This document shows positions 16,210-23,839 of a DNA stretch of 24,461 nt, piece by piece. A program made the translations under genes and the position numbers. The DNA comes from CAYZEZ01 sp964477295 (GTDB lineage: Bacteria; Bacteroidota; Bacteroidia; Bacteroidales; SM23-62): assembly GCA_964477295.1 (NCBI GenBank), contig CAYZEZ010000031.1, positions 1 through 24,461 of the forward strand. Reading direction: 5' to 3'. The stretch's first letter is position 1. Each line of letters begins with the position of its first letter. The notes below the pieces were generated by a model. That model ran no database searches. It saw only the letters and a program-made list of their open reading frames with translations, and was not told the DNA's origin.

Positions 16210-16244
16210 GAATATCGAATAACGAATTATGAATTATGAAGTAG
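16210..16244. repeat. Heptanucleotide tandem repeat after the dehydrogenase gene
   Basis: Five successive 7-bp units, GAATATC, GAATAAC, GAATTAT, GAATTAT and GAAGTAG, begin directly after the TAG stop (16207-16209). All begin GAA, and the first four begin GAAT. The array fills nearly the whole gap to the convergent YkgJ gene. Confidence 0.8.
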
Positions 16245-16248
16245 TCAG

Positions 16249-16494
16249 TTACTGAGATTCCTTTTCTAACCGGGAAAGAATCGCCAGGGCTTCTTCCCTC
16301 GAATTGCCGCAAACCAGTTCTTCCGCTTTGAAATCCCTGCAGACCTTTGGGCGGTCCTCATAAATCGCACAGGAATAATCTTCTTTCAGGTGAATACATG
16401 TTACACCGGCAGGTTTTCCATCAGGCATGCCCGGGATGGGAGAGGAGATAGAAGGGGCGCTGCAACACGCCCCGCAATGAGTTCTGCATTCCAT
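16249..16494 (-). CDS. Small YkgJ-family cysteine-cluster protein
   Basis: This 81-aa protein consists of little more than the YkgJ metal-binding core. It begins MECRTHCGACC, continues with a Pro/Gly-rich loop and CIHLKEDYSCAIYEDRPKVC, and has a last Cys in ELVCGNS. The eight or so cysteines should bind zinc or an Fe-S cluster; the cellular role of the family is not known. Its ATG overlaps the TAA of the fucosidase gene (TAATG), so translation is coupled to that gene. It is the second YkgJ-type protein of the window (the other is at 5255-6043). Confidence 0.88.
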   Translation of the reverse strand: MECRTHCGACCSAPSISSPIPGMPDGKPAGVTCIHLKEDYSCAIYEDRPKVCRDFKAEELVCGNSREEALAILSRLEKESQ

Positions 16495-17813
16495 TATTTC
16501 AACTCGATCACCACGATGGTGTCGACGGGCTTTCTTTTTGACCAGGGGATCCTGATCAGGGTGCCAAATTCGTTCTGTATGTATTTCAGGGATGATTTGT
16601 CATCGAACAGGCTGACTGATTTGATCATTGCATTATAATCCGGTAACAGAAGGGATTCATCATCCAGATCCATCACATGCACATAAACCATTTTTCCCTT
16701 CCGGGTTGTTGCTCCCCAATCGCGGGGTGCAACAGGCCCCTTCTCCGTACCATAATAAGTTTCCCCATAGGTCTCTAACCATTTACCGATTACTCTCAGG
16801 GTGTCAATATTTTCAGGCTGCAGCTTTCCATTTGGCATTGGGCCGTTATTGAGCAGGAAGTTTGAGCCGTAACCTGCGGCTTTTACCATGGTTTGAATGA
16901 GCTGTTTGGTCGATTTAAACCTCCTGTCCTTGATGTTATATCCCCATGAGCCATTCATGGTTTCACACATTTCAAGCGGAACCTCAACTTTAACCGTGGT
17001 CTGGTTAAAACCCATCGTATTCTCTCCCGGCAGGTCACGCTCAAACATCATGAAATCTTCTCCCGGGAAGGGTGTTTTGTGATGATTGCTTCCGATCAAA
17101 GCCCCGGGTTGTAATTTATGGATCAGGCTGTATGTCTTATCCAATTGCCAGTCGGCATTCCACTGGTCCCACATCCCGTCAAACCAGATCCCGCCAATAT
17201 CACCGTAATTAGTAAGTAATTCGCTGAGCTGGTCATTCATATATTGAATATAAGAATCCCAGTCACCCCTTTCAGGCCTTCCCGTATATCCCTGTCCTGT
17301 TCTTCCCCTGGGATAATAATCCGGATGGTGCCAGTCGAGTTGAGAATAATAAAAGAACAGCTTCAGCCCCTGCTTATCACATTCTTCTTTGAGCTGCTTC
17401 AAGATATCCTTCCCGTATGGAGTGTGGTCAACCACATCCCAGTCACTTACTTTGGAATCAAACAAAGCAAATCCGTCGTGGTGCTTGCTGGTGATGGTAA
17501 TGTAATTCATCCCGGCCTCTTTTGCTATAGATACCCATGCTGCCGGATCGAACTCAACGGGATTGAAAAAGTCGGCCAGCCTTTCATATGCCTGGATGGG
17601 TATTTGTTTCTGGTTCATGATCCATTCGGCAATTCCGTAATCACCGCCTCCGCCCATTACACTGTAGACACCCCAGTGGATGAACATTCCAAATTTTGCT
17701 TCATGGAACCATTCGCGGTTATCGAGGTTTTCCTGTGCCGGCACGTAATCTTTTTGAGCACTGGCAGAGAAGAATAAAACACCTAGCAGGAGTGTTCCAA
17801 TAATTCTTTTCAT
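16494..17813 (-). CDS. GH29 alpha-L-fucosidase, secreted
   Basis: This glycoside hydrolase removes alpha-linked L-fucose from glycans with retention of configuration. The 439-aa protein has an N-terminal signal peptide (about 1-19, ending FFSASAQ) and no lipobox, so it should be periplasmic or released. Hallmarks are FGMFIHWGVYS (41-51), TSKHHDGFALFDS (108-120) and the nucleophile D212 in IWFDGMWDQW. The likely acid/base is E281 in LEMCETMNGSWGYN, by analogy with the W-E-T-C region of GH29-A enzymes. It is single-domain, with a short C-terminal beta region and no carbohydrate-binding module. It lies 23 bp after the cytochrome gene and overlaps the YkgJ gene by one base, so a three-gene transcript is likely. 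Confidence 0.93.
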   Translation of the reverse strand: MKRIIGTLLLGVLFFSASAQKDYVPAQENLDNREWFHEAKFGMFIHWGVYSVMGGGGDYGIAEWIMNQKQIPIQAYERLADFFNPVEFDPAAWVSIAKEAGMNYITITSKHHDGFALFDSKVSDWDVVDHTPYGKDILKQLKEECDKQGLKLFFYYSQLDWHHPDYYPRGRTGQGYTGRPERGDWDSYIQYMNDQLSELLTNYGDIGGIWFDGMWDQWNADWQLDKTYSLIHKLQPGALIGSNHHKTPFPGEDFMMFERDLPGENTMGFNQTTVKVEVPLEMCETMNGSWGYNIKDRRFKSTKQLIQTMVKAAGYGSNFLLNNGPMPNGKLQPENIDTLRVIGKWLETYGETYYGTEKGPVAPRDWGATTRKGKMVYVHVMDLDDESLLLPDYNAMIKSVSLFDDKSSLKYIQNEFGTLIRIPWSKRKPVDTIVVIELK

Positions 17814-17836
17814 TTGCTGTGAGTTTTATCGTTAGG

Positions 17837-19333
17837 TTAATACAGGTAGAGATGGCATTCCACGCATAGATATTCCTTCCATGCCTCGTCAATGTTTACA
17901 GGATGTTTGAAACTGAGGGAATCAAAAATATTTCCCGTTTCCAGGTTTCCGGGAGGACCCTGGGCAGTGATGTTGTGGCACAGGTTGCAGTCGCGTGGGA
18001 TGGTGTTGCCATCGCTTGATACATGCAGGTCGTCATGGCAGCGTGAACATCCTTCTGATTCCAGGTGGCCTATATGATTCGGATATACATCCCACCGGAC
18101 CTGCATAAAAGGAAATATATTGTTTTTTAATTCATTCTGTATCCCGGTAATGGCCGTTTCTATCAATACCGGATCCTGTTCAGATATCTCCGGATAATTT
18201 TGAGCATAGAATTCCGATACCTGTTCCTGCACATAGATCAGCGCAGAATCGAGGTATTCAAAATTAACAAGGAGAACATCCATCGCGATTTTTTTTATTT
18301 CCGGCAAATTATTCGGTATGGCACCTGATGCGAGCCCCCTGTTAACAAAATTTGAGGGCGATAAATAATTATGAGAGGGCCGGTTGTGGCAGTCCATGCA
18401 ATCCATCGTTCTGATCTCATAATCTGTAATTTCGCCTTCCAGCGGCAAATCCTGGTCCTCGAATTCAACCACCTCACCTGTCTTTTTATTGGTATACCTG
18501 ACCCATGAAATGTATTCCCTTGTTTCATCGGCAGCAATATATTCAACCATCACATCTTTATTTATATGCCAGTGAATGCCTTCTTCCAGCCCCATTGCAC
18601 TGTATGGAGCTCCAATTTTCATCTGCAGGCTGATATCCCATTCAGAGTTGTTTTCATCAGCCAGGAAATATTTCTCGAAACGATTATAATATGGCGTAAA
18701 TTTTTCCGGCCAGTGACATTGTTCACAGGTTTCACGGGCAGGCCTTAAATTGGCGATAGGAGTCTCAATGGGTTGGGGATATTTTTTGAAGATTACAGAA
18801 TAAACCTGGTACAAACCCGACAATTTTGAACGTACGTACCAGTCAGCCCCTGTACCTACATGGCAGTCCACACAGGCTACCCTGGCATGGGGTGAATTGT
18901 GATAAGTGGTATATTCCGGTTCCATTACATTATGGCACAGCTCCCCGCAGAATTCTGTTGATTCTGTATAATGAAATGTTTCATAACTTCCCACTGCTGA
19001 TAATAATAGAAACACTGCCGTAGTGGTTACGAAAATCAAAAATGCATTGCGATGCCCCCTGGTATTCAGATCAATCATAGGCCAACGTTGTTTCGATTCC
19101 GTTTTTATCCGTTTATCGCGCTTGAATTTGACGAACATCCCGATGGGAATCAGCAATAACCCCAGGATAAGAAATAAGGGCAATACTATATAGGCAAATA
19201 ACCCGGTATACGATCCGCCCTGGTCAAATACAACTGAAATGATGATGAAAAATAAAATCAGGAATAAACTTATCGCGGCAAGCACCGTTCCGATAAGTGA
19301 AGTCCAGTTGTGATAGGAATGCGGTAATTTCAT
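17837..19333 (-). CDS. NapC/NirT-type heptaheme cytochrome c (ImcH-like)
   Basis: The 498-aa membrane-anchored multiheme cytochrome is predicted to pass electrons from the quinol pool to periplasmic carriers. Three N-terminal membrane segments (about 11-35, 43-68 and 96-116) precede seven heme sites: C129-C133-H134, C154-C157-H158, C203-C206-H207, C312-C315-H316, C429-C432-H433, C449-C452-H453 and C490-C493-H494. The first is CX3CH (CGELCH) followed by NVMEPEY; the others are CXXCH. Three membrane segments and seven hemes match what is described for ImcH of Geobacter, an inner-membrane quinol oxidoreductase of extracellular respiration. The start at 19333 (MKLPHSYHNW) is preferred to 19384, which adds a poorly fitting 17-residue leader. 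No maturation or partner cytochrome gene is adjacent. Confidence 0.9.
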   Translation of the reverse strand: MKLPHSYHNWTSLIGTVLAAISLFLILFFIIISVVFDQGGSYTGLFAYIVLPLFLILGLLLIPIGMFVKFKRDKRIKTESKQRWPMIDLNTRGHRNAFLIFVTTTAVFLLLSAVGSYETFHYTESTEFCGELCHNVMEPEYTTYHNSPHARVACVDCHVGTGADWYVRSKLSGLYQVYSVIFKKYPQPIETPIANLRPARETCEQCHWPEKFTPYYNRFEKYFLADENNSEWDISLQMKIGAPYSAMGLEEGIHWHINKDVMVEYIAADETREYISWVRYTNKKTGEVVEFEDQDLPLEGEITDYEIRTMDCMDCHNRPSHNYLSPSNFVNRGLASGAIPNNLPEIKKIAMDVLLVNFEYLDSALIYVQEQVSEFYAQNYPEISEQDPVLIETAITGIQNELKNNIFPFMQVRWDVYPNHIGHLESEGCSRCHDDLHVSSDGNTIPRDCNLCHNITAQGPPGNLETGNIFDSLSFKHPVNIDEAWKEYLCVECHLYLY

Positions 19334-19554
19334 GGTTGCAGAGGTTATTTTTGTGAAAGTAAGGAATTGTTGCAGGATTCGCATATTATATGCAGGATGA
19401 AATGATCCCGGTAACAGTTATTCAAATTAAATTTAAATAAAGAAAGGACGCACTAATCAAAATAATTCTAAATAGCTATATCCCGGCCTTAGCGGATTGT
19501 ATTTTTTATAAATTAAACAACTTATTTTTAATCCGTTTTACCTAAACCGCTCTC

Positions 19555-20934
19555 ATGAAAACCCTTTCATTCAAGGATAAACTTGGATTTAGCGTAGGTG
19601 AGTATTCCTCCAGTATACTCTGGCAGACTGTAATGTTTTTCCTCCCGGCTTTTTATACCGATACTTTTTTACTACCTGCTTCAACGGTGGCTATCATGTT
19701 TCTTCTGGTGCGGATCTTTGATGCGGTAAACGACCCTTTTATGGGGATCATCTCTGACCGTACAAATACGAGGTGGGGTAAATTCCGGCCCTATCTGTTA
19801 TGGTTTGCAATACCTTACGGGATGGCTGCATTCCTTATGTTTACAGCCCCGGATTTCAGTCCCACCGGCAAGGTGGTTTATGCCTTCATTACCTATACTG
19901 CCATGATGGTCATCTATACAGCCATTATGATCCCGTATAATTCACTGATTGGCGTGATCTCCCCCTACCAGGAAGAGCGAACGAGCATCTCATCCTTTAA
20001 ATTTGTTTTTGCCTATGCTGCAGGAATAACGGTGCAGATCCTTATCATACCAATGGTTGAAAAGTTGGGTGCCGGTAATCCGGTGAAAGGATACCAGTAC
20101 ACCATGCTTATTTTTGGGATTATATGCGTTTTGTTTTTCCTGGTATCCTTCTTTTTCGCAAAGGAGCAGGTGAAACCCGATCCGGCCATTAAGCCTTCGG
20201 TGAAAAATGACCTGAAGGATCTTTTTAAAAACGGTCCCTGGGTTGTACTTTTTATAGTCTCAGTCGCTTCACTGACATACATTGCCATCCGCAGCGGAGT
20301 GATCATTTACTATTTCAAATATTTTCTTGGAAACGAGAAGGCCTCAGGTTTGTTTATGGCAACTGGAACATTAGCAGTACTGGCCGGCGTATTACCTACA
20401 AAATGGTTAAGCTCGAAACTGGGTAAGAAAAACCTCTATATCATCAGCATGCTCGTTATCGCGGTTTCCCTGTGCGGATTTATGCTGGCTGGAAAAAATA
20501 TTGCCCTCCTTTACACCTTCCAGATCCTGTTTTCCTTTGCATCAGGTCCCACCATGCCCCTCCTCTGGTCGATGCTTGCAGATGCAGCCGATTTCTCCGA
20601 ATGGAAAAACAAGCGAAGGGCTACAGGACTTGTCTACTCGGCCACAACCCTTGGCCAAAAAATGGGACTGGCGATCGGAGGAGCAATAACCATGGGTATA
20701 CTTTCTTTTTTTGGATATATAGCCAACGTTGAACAATCCGAAACTTCGATTATGGGCATCCGGTTGTTGATGAGCCTCATCCCTGCAGCCATTGCATTGG
20801 TTGTTGCGGGTGTTCTGTTCTTTTATAAACTCGATGATAAGAAAGTGAGGACCATAGAAGGAGATCTCACGCAACGCCGAAAGGAGAGAGAATCCCAGGA
20901 TCAATCGCTGTCCGCTTCATCCGGCGGAATTTGA
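19555..20934 (+). CDS. GPH-family glycoside/pentoside/hexuronide:cation symporter (MFS)
   Basis: This 459-aa transporter has about 12 membrane segments. The family signature lies between segments 2 and 3: DAVNDPFMGIISDRTNTRWG followed by KFRPYLL (about 55-82). The second signature region, ADAADFSEWKNKRRATGL, is in the C-terminal half. GPH proteins (relatives of MelB and XylP) take up sugars or glycosides with Na+ or H+. The short hydrophilic C-terminus is rich in charged residues and Ser. It opens the forward cluster that includes a GH29 fucosidase, so fucose or a fucoside is a reasonable but unproven substrate. The dehydrogenase gene follows after 21 bp. Confidence 0.92.
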   Translation: MKTLSFKDKLGFSVGEYSSSILWQTVMFFLPAFYTDTFLLPASTVAIMFLLVRIFDAVNDPFMGIISDRTNTRWGKFRPYLLWFAIPYGMAAFLMFTAPDFSPTGKVVYAFITYTAMMVIYTAIMIPYNSLIGVISPYQEERTSISSFKFVFAYAAGITVQILIIPMVEKLGAGNPVKGYQYTMLIFGIICVLFFLVSFFFAKEQVKPDPAIKPSVKNDLKDLFKNGPWVVLFIVSVASLTYIAIRSGVIIYYFKYFLGNEKASGLFMATGTLAVLAGVLPTKWLSSKLGKKNLYIISMLVIAVSLCGFMLAGKNIALLYTFQILFSFASGPTMPLLWSMLADAADFSEWKNKRRATGLVYSATTLGQKMGLAIGGAITMGILSFFGYIANVEQSETSIMGIRLLMSLIPAAIALVVAGVLFFYKLDDKKVRTIEGDLTQRRKERESQDQSLSASSGGI

Positions 20935-20955
20935 GTTTGATAAACAATAAATAAA

Positions 20956-21978
20956 ATGAAATACCGAAAATTACTTGTTCCTGAGATCGGTAAAGTTATT
21001 CTTGTTGAGGAGGAATGGAATGAGAAAATTTCAGGACCCCGTGATGTGATCATCAGGAACCACTTTTCACATATCAGTGCCGGATCCGAACTCCCTGCCA
21101 TAGACGGACTCGAATCGTGGTTCAATATTCCGGGTACACCGGGATATACTGCGGTAGGAGAGGTCCTTGAAATTGGAGAAGCCGTCGATCATGTTATGCC
21201 TGGAGACCTGGTTTATACCTATGGCCCTCATGCTGAGCTGTTCAGGATTGATTCCGGCGACCGATGGCACGGGGCATGTGTAAAACTTCCGGAAGGGATC
21301 CGGGCAGATCATGCCGCTTTCACCCACATGGCGGGTATCGCCATGACGGCCATCAGGAATTCAAATATTGAGCTGGGAGACGATGTGGCTGTCACCGGGA
21401 TGGGAGCCATAGGCATCCTGGCTGCCCAGCTGGCACAATTACAGGGAGCACGGGTTATTGCAACCGATCCTGAACCATCCCGGCGTGAACTGGCAAGACA
21501 ATGCGGGATCATGCCTGTACTTGATCCCATGTTACCGGATATGAGAGACCAGATCATGTCGATGACAAATGAAAAGGGGGTCTCCACACTGATCGATGCC
21601 TCCGGTATGTCGAATGTGATTGTGCAGTCCATCGACTTTGTCACCCTTTATGGTGAGGTAATCCTGTTGGGAACGCCTCGTTCACCCTACGAGACAAACC
21701 TCACAAGCGTTCTGCAACATTTTCACCTGCTGCCCCATTGCCTGACGATGAAAGGAGCCCTTGAATTCATTTATCCCACGCATCAGGTCGAATTTTCCAA
21801 ACATTCCATCGAACGGAATGCAGCCATAATACTCAGCCTGATCGAATCGGGCAGACTGTTGATCGGTCCCATTCACAGCCATACCATGAAACCGTCAGAT
21901 GCACAGATTGCCTATGATGGCCTGCGGAATAATAAGGATGAATTCATGGGTGTGGTGTTTGACTGGCACGAAATATAG
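20956..21978 (+). CDS. MDR-superfamily dehydrogenase lacking catalytic zinc ligands
   Basis: The 340-aa protein has a GroES-like N-terminal domain and a Rossmann domain with TGMGAIGILAAQLAQ (147-161) and the acidic strand end ATDPEPSRREL (169-179). In zinc alcohol dehydrogenases the N-terminal half has G-x-C-G-(T/S)-D and G-H-E. Here the equivalent positions read HISAGSELP (39-47) and PGTPGYTAVGEV (59-70), so Cys, His and Glu are missing. The four-Cys structural zinc loop is also missing. The enzyme should therefore be a zinc-independent NAD(P)-dependent reductase or dehydrogenase. The 21-bp gap to the symporter gene suggests co-transcription and a substrate that is imported by it. Confidence 0.87.
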   Translation: MKYRKLLVPEIGKVILVEEEWNEKISGPRDVIIRNHFSHISAGSELPAIDGLESWFNIPGTPGYTAVGEVLEIGEAVDHVMPGDLVYTYGPHAELFRIDSGDRWHGACVKLPEGIRADHAAFTHMAGIAMTAIRNSNIELGDDVAVTGMGAIGILAAQLAQLQGARVIATDPEPSRRELARQCGIMPVLDPMLPDMRDQIMSMTNEKGVSTLIDASGMSNVIVQSIDFVTLYGEVILLGTPRSPYETNLTSVLQHFHLLPHCLTMKGALEFIYPTHQVEFSKHSIERNAAIILSLIESGRLLIGPIHSHTMKPSDAQIAYDGLRNNKDEFMGVVFDWHEI

Positions 21979-22011
21979 GTGATTTGCATACGGAATCCGA
22001 TGATTTTAATT

Positions 22012-22051
22012 AATTTCAGGGACCGGCATGCAATAAAGCCCGGTTGAAATT
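22012..22051 (+). promoter_or_regulatory. Imperfect hairpin before the second fucosidase gene
   Basis: AATTTCA (22012-22018) pairs with TGAAATT (22045-22051), and ACCGG (22022-22026) pairs with CCGGT (22040-22044), leaving GGG unpaired on the left. The hairpin lies in the 86-bp gap between the dehydrogenase and fucosidase genes and ends 13 bp before the ATG. It could attenuate or process the transcript; no T-tract is strong enough to call a terminator. Confidence 0.4.
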
Positions 22052-22064
22052 TTAAACCATTTAT

Positions 22065-23741
22065 ATGACACCAAAATTTTTAATCCTGTGTTGTTGCCTT
22101 TTTCCCCTGGATATATTATCTGCATCTGCCCAGCAGGTAATACAACCTGGCAGACCTGAAAACTTTAAGTCCTATACCTATAAATATACTATCGAACAGC
22201 TCAGGGAGAATTTCTCAGGCCCCATGATGAATATGGCCCGGGAAGATCTCAAAGAACTGGAACAGGTTAATTCAGATGGTAAATACAGGGCGGATTTCAA
22301 TTCACTTGACAAACATCAGGCCCCCGACTGGTACCGCGATGCCAAACTGGGTATATTTTTTGACTGGGGATTGTATTCAGTGGCCGGACATGCTGAAAAA
22401 GGATGGAGCAGGGCAAGGTACCCCGATTGGTATCTTTATAAGATGTACCACGACGATAAGGAATACCATGCCGAAATATGGGGTGAAGATTTTCACCGGG
22501 ATGATTTTATTCCCCTCTTTATAGCTTCAAATTTTGATGCTGAGAATATTATATCCCTTGCAAAGGAAAGCGGCGCCAGGTATTTTGTCCCGTTCAGCAA
22601 ACATCACGACGGTTTTTGTTTGTGGGATTCGAAATATACGCAGCGGGATGTGGTTGATCTTTTCCCGGGAAGGGATCTTGCTGCCGAAATTGTCTCTGCC
22701 TGTGAAAAACACGGATTATATCATGGTTTTTACTATTCGGTGGAGGATTATGAGTACCCGATGATAAAGGATGACGGGGAAATATGTATCAGGATGTGGT
22801 CGGATATTATGGCGCCCGATAATGCAGGACTTGCCTCAATGGATAATGAGATTTGTGATGAATTTCAGCCTGATCTACACAATCGCATGCTGACAGGGAA
22901 AGTACCTGTTCGCCACTTTATCGACGACTATATCGTCCCGAAAGCAAAAGAATATATTGATAAATACGATCCCGATATTTTATGGTTCGACGGGGAATGG
23001 CAGTGCCCGGCTGAATATTACAAAACGCCGGATATTACAGCTTATTTTTATAACCAGGCAGAAGGGCGGAAAGAAGTGGCTGCCAATGACAGGTTCGGAA
23101 AGGGAACCAGGGGGCATCATGGGGATTTTCATACGAGTGAGACAGATGAAGTGGTTGAGATTTCAGATCATTTGTGGGAAGAGAACAGGTCCATGTCAGA
23201 ATCCTATGGATACAATTGGTCCGATTCACTTGAAAATTATTTATCTGCAGACGAGCTGGTTGAGATGCTGGTGAGGATTGTGGCCAAGGGGGGGAACCTG
23301 AACCTGATCGTTAATCCCGACGGGACAGGCAGGATACCCGAACTGCAGGTTAACCTGTTAAGGGAATTGGGAGCATGGCTCAGGATCAACAGCGAAGCCA
23401 TTTACGGAACCCTCCCTTATGAGGTGGTCTGCGATAATACCCAGCTGGGGCAGCCGGTATGGTATACCATGAGCAAGGACCGGAAATATGGTTATGCAAT
23501 TGTTTTTGACTGGCCTAAGAGTGAGACTTTTATCTGTAAAGGTGCCAATATGATCTGGGAATCAGATGTTTATATGCTGGGCTATGATTCACCGCTTGAA
23601 TGGGTTGATGTGGGCAGGAGGCGATGGGGTATGTCGGCAAAGATCCCGGAAGAGATGCTGGGTGATCCCTCAAAAAGGCCCTGTAAGTACGCCTGGGTCC
23701 TGAAGTTTGAATATGACAAAGAAAATCAGTTTGGCAATTAA
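22065..23741 (+). CDS. GH29 alpha-L-fucosidase, long form, secreted
   Basis: The 558-aa secreted glycoside hydrolase has a signal peptide (about 1-23, ending SASAQQ). The catalytic (beta/alpha)-barrel has DAKLGIFFDWGLYSV (92-106), SKHHDGFCLWDS (178-189), the nucleophile D309 in ILWFDGEW, and a likely acid/base at E372 in HLWEENRSM, followed by SYGYNW. GNLNLIVNPDGTG (410-422) matches the end of the GH29 barrel. It is about 120 residues longer than the GH29 protein at 16494. The extra length is an N-terminal helical segment (about 25-80) and insertions before the nucleophile. In the first barrel motif the common H-W-G is D-W-G, so the subsite may differ. It sits in the symporter-dehydrogenase cluster and probably acts on a different fucosylated substrate from its paralogue. 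Confidence 0.9.
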   Translation: MTPKFLILCCCLFPLDILSASAQQVIQPGRPENFKSYTYKYTIEQLRENFSGPMMNMAREDLKELEQVNSDGKYRADFNSLDKHQAPDWYRDAKLGIFFDWGLYSVAGHAEKGWSRARYPDWYLYKMYHDDKEYHAEIWGEDFHRDDFIPLFIASNFDAENIISLAKESGARYFVPFSKHHDGFCLWDSKYTQRDVVDLFPGRDLAAEIVSACEKHGLYHGFYYSVEDYEYPMIKDDGEICIRMWSDIMAPDNAGLASMDNEICDEFQPDLHNRMLTGKVPVRHFIDDYIVPKAKEYIDKYDPDILWFDGEWQCPAEYYKTPDITAYFYNQAEGRKEVAANDRFGKGTRGHHGDFHTSETDEVVEISDHLWEENRSMSESYGYNWSDSLENYLSADELVEMLVRIVAKGGNLNLIVNPDGTGRIPELQVNLLRELGAWLRINSEAIYGTLPYEVVCDNTQLGQPVWYTMSKDRKYGYAIVFDWPKSETFICKGANMIWESDVYMLGYDSPLEWVDVGRRRWGMSAKIPEEMLGDPSKRPCKYAWVLKFEYDKENQFGN

Positions 23742-23744
23742 TTG

Positions 23745-23798
23745 CCGTTGGTTTTAACCCACGGATAAAGGATATAAAAAGGAATTGGGTTTTAACCC
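23745..23798. repeat. Two short palindromes sharing GGTTTTAACCC
   Basis: CCGTTGGTTTTAACCCACGG (23745-23764) and GGGTTTTAACCC (23787-23798) both fold into small hairpins with the same core. They lie between the fucosidase stop and the hydrolase start. No run of T follows, so terminator activity is doubtful. Confidence 0.5.
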
Positions 23799-23839
23799 TA
23801 AATAAATAGCAAATCTTTTTCAATTGAAATATTCTGATT

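Noticed and set aside
16492..16496. TAATG junction considered as a sequencing error splitting a fucosidase-YkgJ fusion
   Set aside because: The fucosidase ends at a normal family end and the YkgJ protein starts with its first conserved cysteines, so two proteins are expected. One is secreted and the other cytosolic.
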